Shown here: positions 4,882-5,816 of the stretch, piece by piece
Layout: each line of letters starts with the position of its first letter
Position numbering within the stretch: the stretch's first letter is position 1
From: Sphingomonadales bacterium
Lineage (GTDB): Bacteria; Pseudomonadota; Alphaproteobacteria; Sphingomonadales; Sphingomonadaceae
Length of the DNA: 5,816 nucleotides
Reading direction: 5' to 3'
NCBI GenBank assembly: GCA_027489295.1
Contig: JAIYAA010000336.1
Coordinates: 1 to 5,816, forward strand
The notes under the pieces: model-generated
What the model saw: the letters and a program-made list of their open reading frames with translations, nothing else
The model's database searches: none
Told to the model about the DNA's origin: nothing
Made by a program: the position numbers and the translations under genes

Positions 4882-5101
4882 GCCGCCTTCCGCAAAAATG
4901 ACGCTGGCGTCGATGCAGGGCGGTGGCCGCGCATCGGCCCGCAGGCTTCGGCGGCGGGGATAGGCAAGATAGCGGCGAATCCTCGGTGGCCCGCTAGCGA
5001 TCATCCCGCTGTACATCGCCACGGCGGCGACCCCGACATGCTAATCACCCGCGCCAGCGTGACCGTTCGGCTGACCGCGACGACGCTGGTCGCGCGACTG
5101 G
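4882..5101. other. 220-base intergenic region between convergent genes
   Basis: No credible gene, tRNA or canonical terminator is seen here. The flippase-like gene (plus) and the PhzF gene (minus) converge on it. A short inverted repeat GACGC-TG-GCGTC (4900-4911) follows the plus-strand stop. An imperfect hairpin joins GCGCCAGCGT (5051-5060) to ACGCTGG-T-CGC (5083-5093), just downstream of the PhzF stop. Neither has a T-run. Reading frames crossing the region on both strands are Arg-rich shadows. Confidence 0.6.
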
Positions 5102-5816
5102 TCAGCGGAGGGCGCCGAGGCCCGGCAGGCTCCCTTCGGCAATCGTCATGCTGCGCCCGCCGATCCAGGCCTGGCCGCCGGCGTCATACTCCACGAAGAT
5201 GCGGCCGCGGCGATCGAGCCGGGTGCCCTGCGCGGCGACATAGCCGTCGGTCACGCGGCCGCTTTCATACAGCCACTGTGCCGCCGAGGCGTTGAAGCTG
5301 CCGGTCACCGGATCCTCGATGATTCCGCCGAACGCATCGGTGAACAGCGTTCGGATTTCCCATGCGACGGGGGCACCGGCGGGATGGGCGCCGACCAGTC
5401 CGATCTCCAGGCGACCATCCCAGTGGCGCACCGGCTCCACCGCCAGCACCGCCTCGGCCGACTCCAGCAGCACGGCGATCCAGCCGGGGCCGTTATCCGC
5501 CCAGGCCGCGTCGACGATCGCGGCCGGATCGATCCGCAGCGCCCGTGCGAGCGTCGCCCGCGTTTCGGCGTCGACCGGCCCGCCGTGCAGCAGCGGCGGT
5601 GCGGCGAAGGCCAGGCGATCGTCGTCGCGGCGGATCGGGATCAGCCCCGCGCCGCATTGCTGAACGATCTGCGCGCCGGCCGGCACCCCGCCCGCCTCCA
5701 GCCAGGCGTGACAGGCGCCGAGCGTGGGATGGCCGGCAAACGGCAGTTCGCGATCAAGCGTGAAGATGCGCGCGTGATAGTCGGCGCCGGGCATGCTCGG
5801 CGGCAGCAGGAACACC
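5102..5816 (-). CDS. PhzF-family isomerase/epimerase, N-terminus beyond the window
   Basis: At least 237 residues are visible, and the stop codon is inside the window. The frame is still open at the right edge, and the leading GTG there is probably an internal valine of 'VFLLPP'. Diagnostic PhzF-fold blocks are 'ARIFTLDRELPFAGHPTLGAC' (15-35), 'FGGIIEDPVTGSFNASAAQWL' (162-182) and 'AQGTRLDRRGRIFVE' (195-209). The family has a two-fold diaminopimelate-epimerase-like fold, and PhzF itself isomerises trans-2,3-dihydro-3-hydroxyanthranilate in phenazine synthesis. The family is about 260-300 residues long, so roughly 30-50 residues are missing, including the usual catalytic Glu, whose presence cannot be checked. 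The retained His of 'GHPT' and Asp of 'EDPVTGS' are intact. No phenazine genes are visible, so an unrelated small-molecule isomerase role is more likely than phenazine production. Confidence 0.9.
   Translation of the reverse strand, partial: VFLLPPSMPGADYHARIFTLDRELPFAGHPTLGACHAWLEAGGVPAGAQIVQQCGAGLIPIRRDDDRLAFAAPPLLHGGPVDAETRATLARALRIDPAAIVDAAWADNGPGWIAVLLESAEAVLAVEPVRHWDGRLEIGLVGAHPAGAPVAWEIRTLFTDAFGGIIEDPVTGSFNASAAQWLYESGRVTDGYVAAQGTRLDRRGRIFVEYDAGGQAWIGGRSMTIAEGSLPGLGALR

Noticed and set aside
3961..5022. Minus-strand frame of 353 codons opposite the membrane protein
   Set aside because: It is almost entirely Arg/Gln/His-rich low-complexity sequence, caused by third-position G/C bias of the real plus-strand gene.
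5051..5093. Terminator for the PhzF gene
   Set aside because: The hairpin is imperfect with a long loop and has no T-run on the minus strand, so it is mentioned only within the intergenic entry.
5038..5763. Several plus-strand frames opposite the PhzF gene
   Set aside because: They are Arg/Pro/Ser-rich shadows; the minus strand carries the GHPT and EDPVTGS motifs in one unbroken frame.

Overview
The window looks like chromosomal DNA from a GC-rich alphaproteobacterium, most likely a Sphingomonas-type member of Sphingomonadales. The reasons are the strong G/C bias at third codon positions, a SapC-family protein of the type common in sphingomonads, a cpdR response regulator divergent from an N-formylglutamate amidohydrolase (a pairing I recall from alphaproteobacteria), and a tRNA promoter built around a TTGC-type -35 box. 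No mobile element, CRISPR array or phage signature was seen.

Left part (1-1086): a complete SapC-family gene on the plus strand (37-810) ends at a GC-rich nested hairpin without a U-run. It is followed by about 200 bases without a protein gene. That stretch holds a well-formed transcription unit: a promoter (939-966), a roughly 105-nt three-hairpin RNA with an unpaired pyrimidine-rich anti-Shine-Dalgarno segment, and a very strong Rho-independent terminator (1045-1077). I interpret this as a trans-acting small RNA, possibly of the alphaproteobacterial suhB/mmgR type. It is the most interesting item in the window.

Middle (1087-2592): an N-formylglutamate amidohydrolase on the minus strand converges on the small RNA and is divergent from cpdR. 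Its best start is a GTG that sits about where transcription would begin, suggesting a leaderless mRNA, and a perfect inverted repeat surrounds its -35 box. CpdR is the single-domain receiver that, in Caulobacter, links the CckA-ChpT phosphorelay to ClpXP proteolysis. It is followed by a tRNA-Val(GAC) gene with its own promoter, an encoded CCA end and a strong terminator.

Right part (2593-5816): an AT-rich leader of about 200 bases precedes a two-gene operon. This encodes a GT4-family glycosyltransferase whose stop codon overlaps the start of a multi-pass inner-membrane protein resembling flippase-like / LPG-synthase-type membrane domains. The pair probably acts on a cell-surface glycan or glycolipid, but the substrate cannot be read from the sequence. 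A 220-base gap without a gene follows. The window then ends inside a PhzF-family isomerase/epimerase gene on the minus strand, whose first residues lie beyond the right edge.
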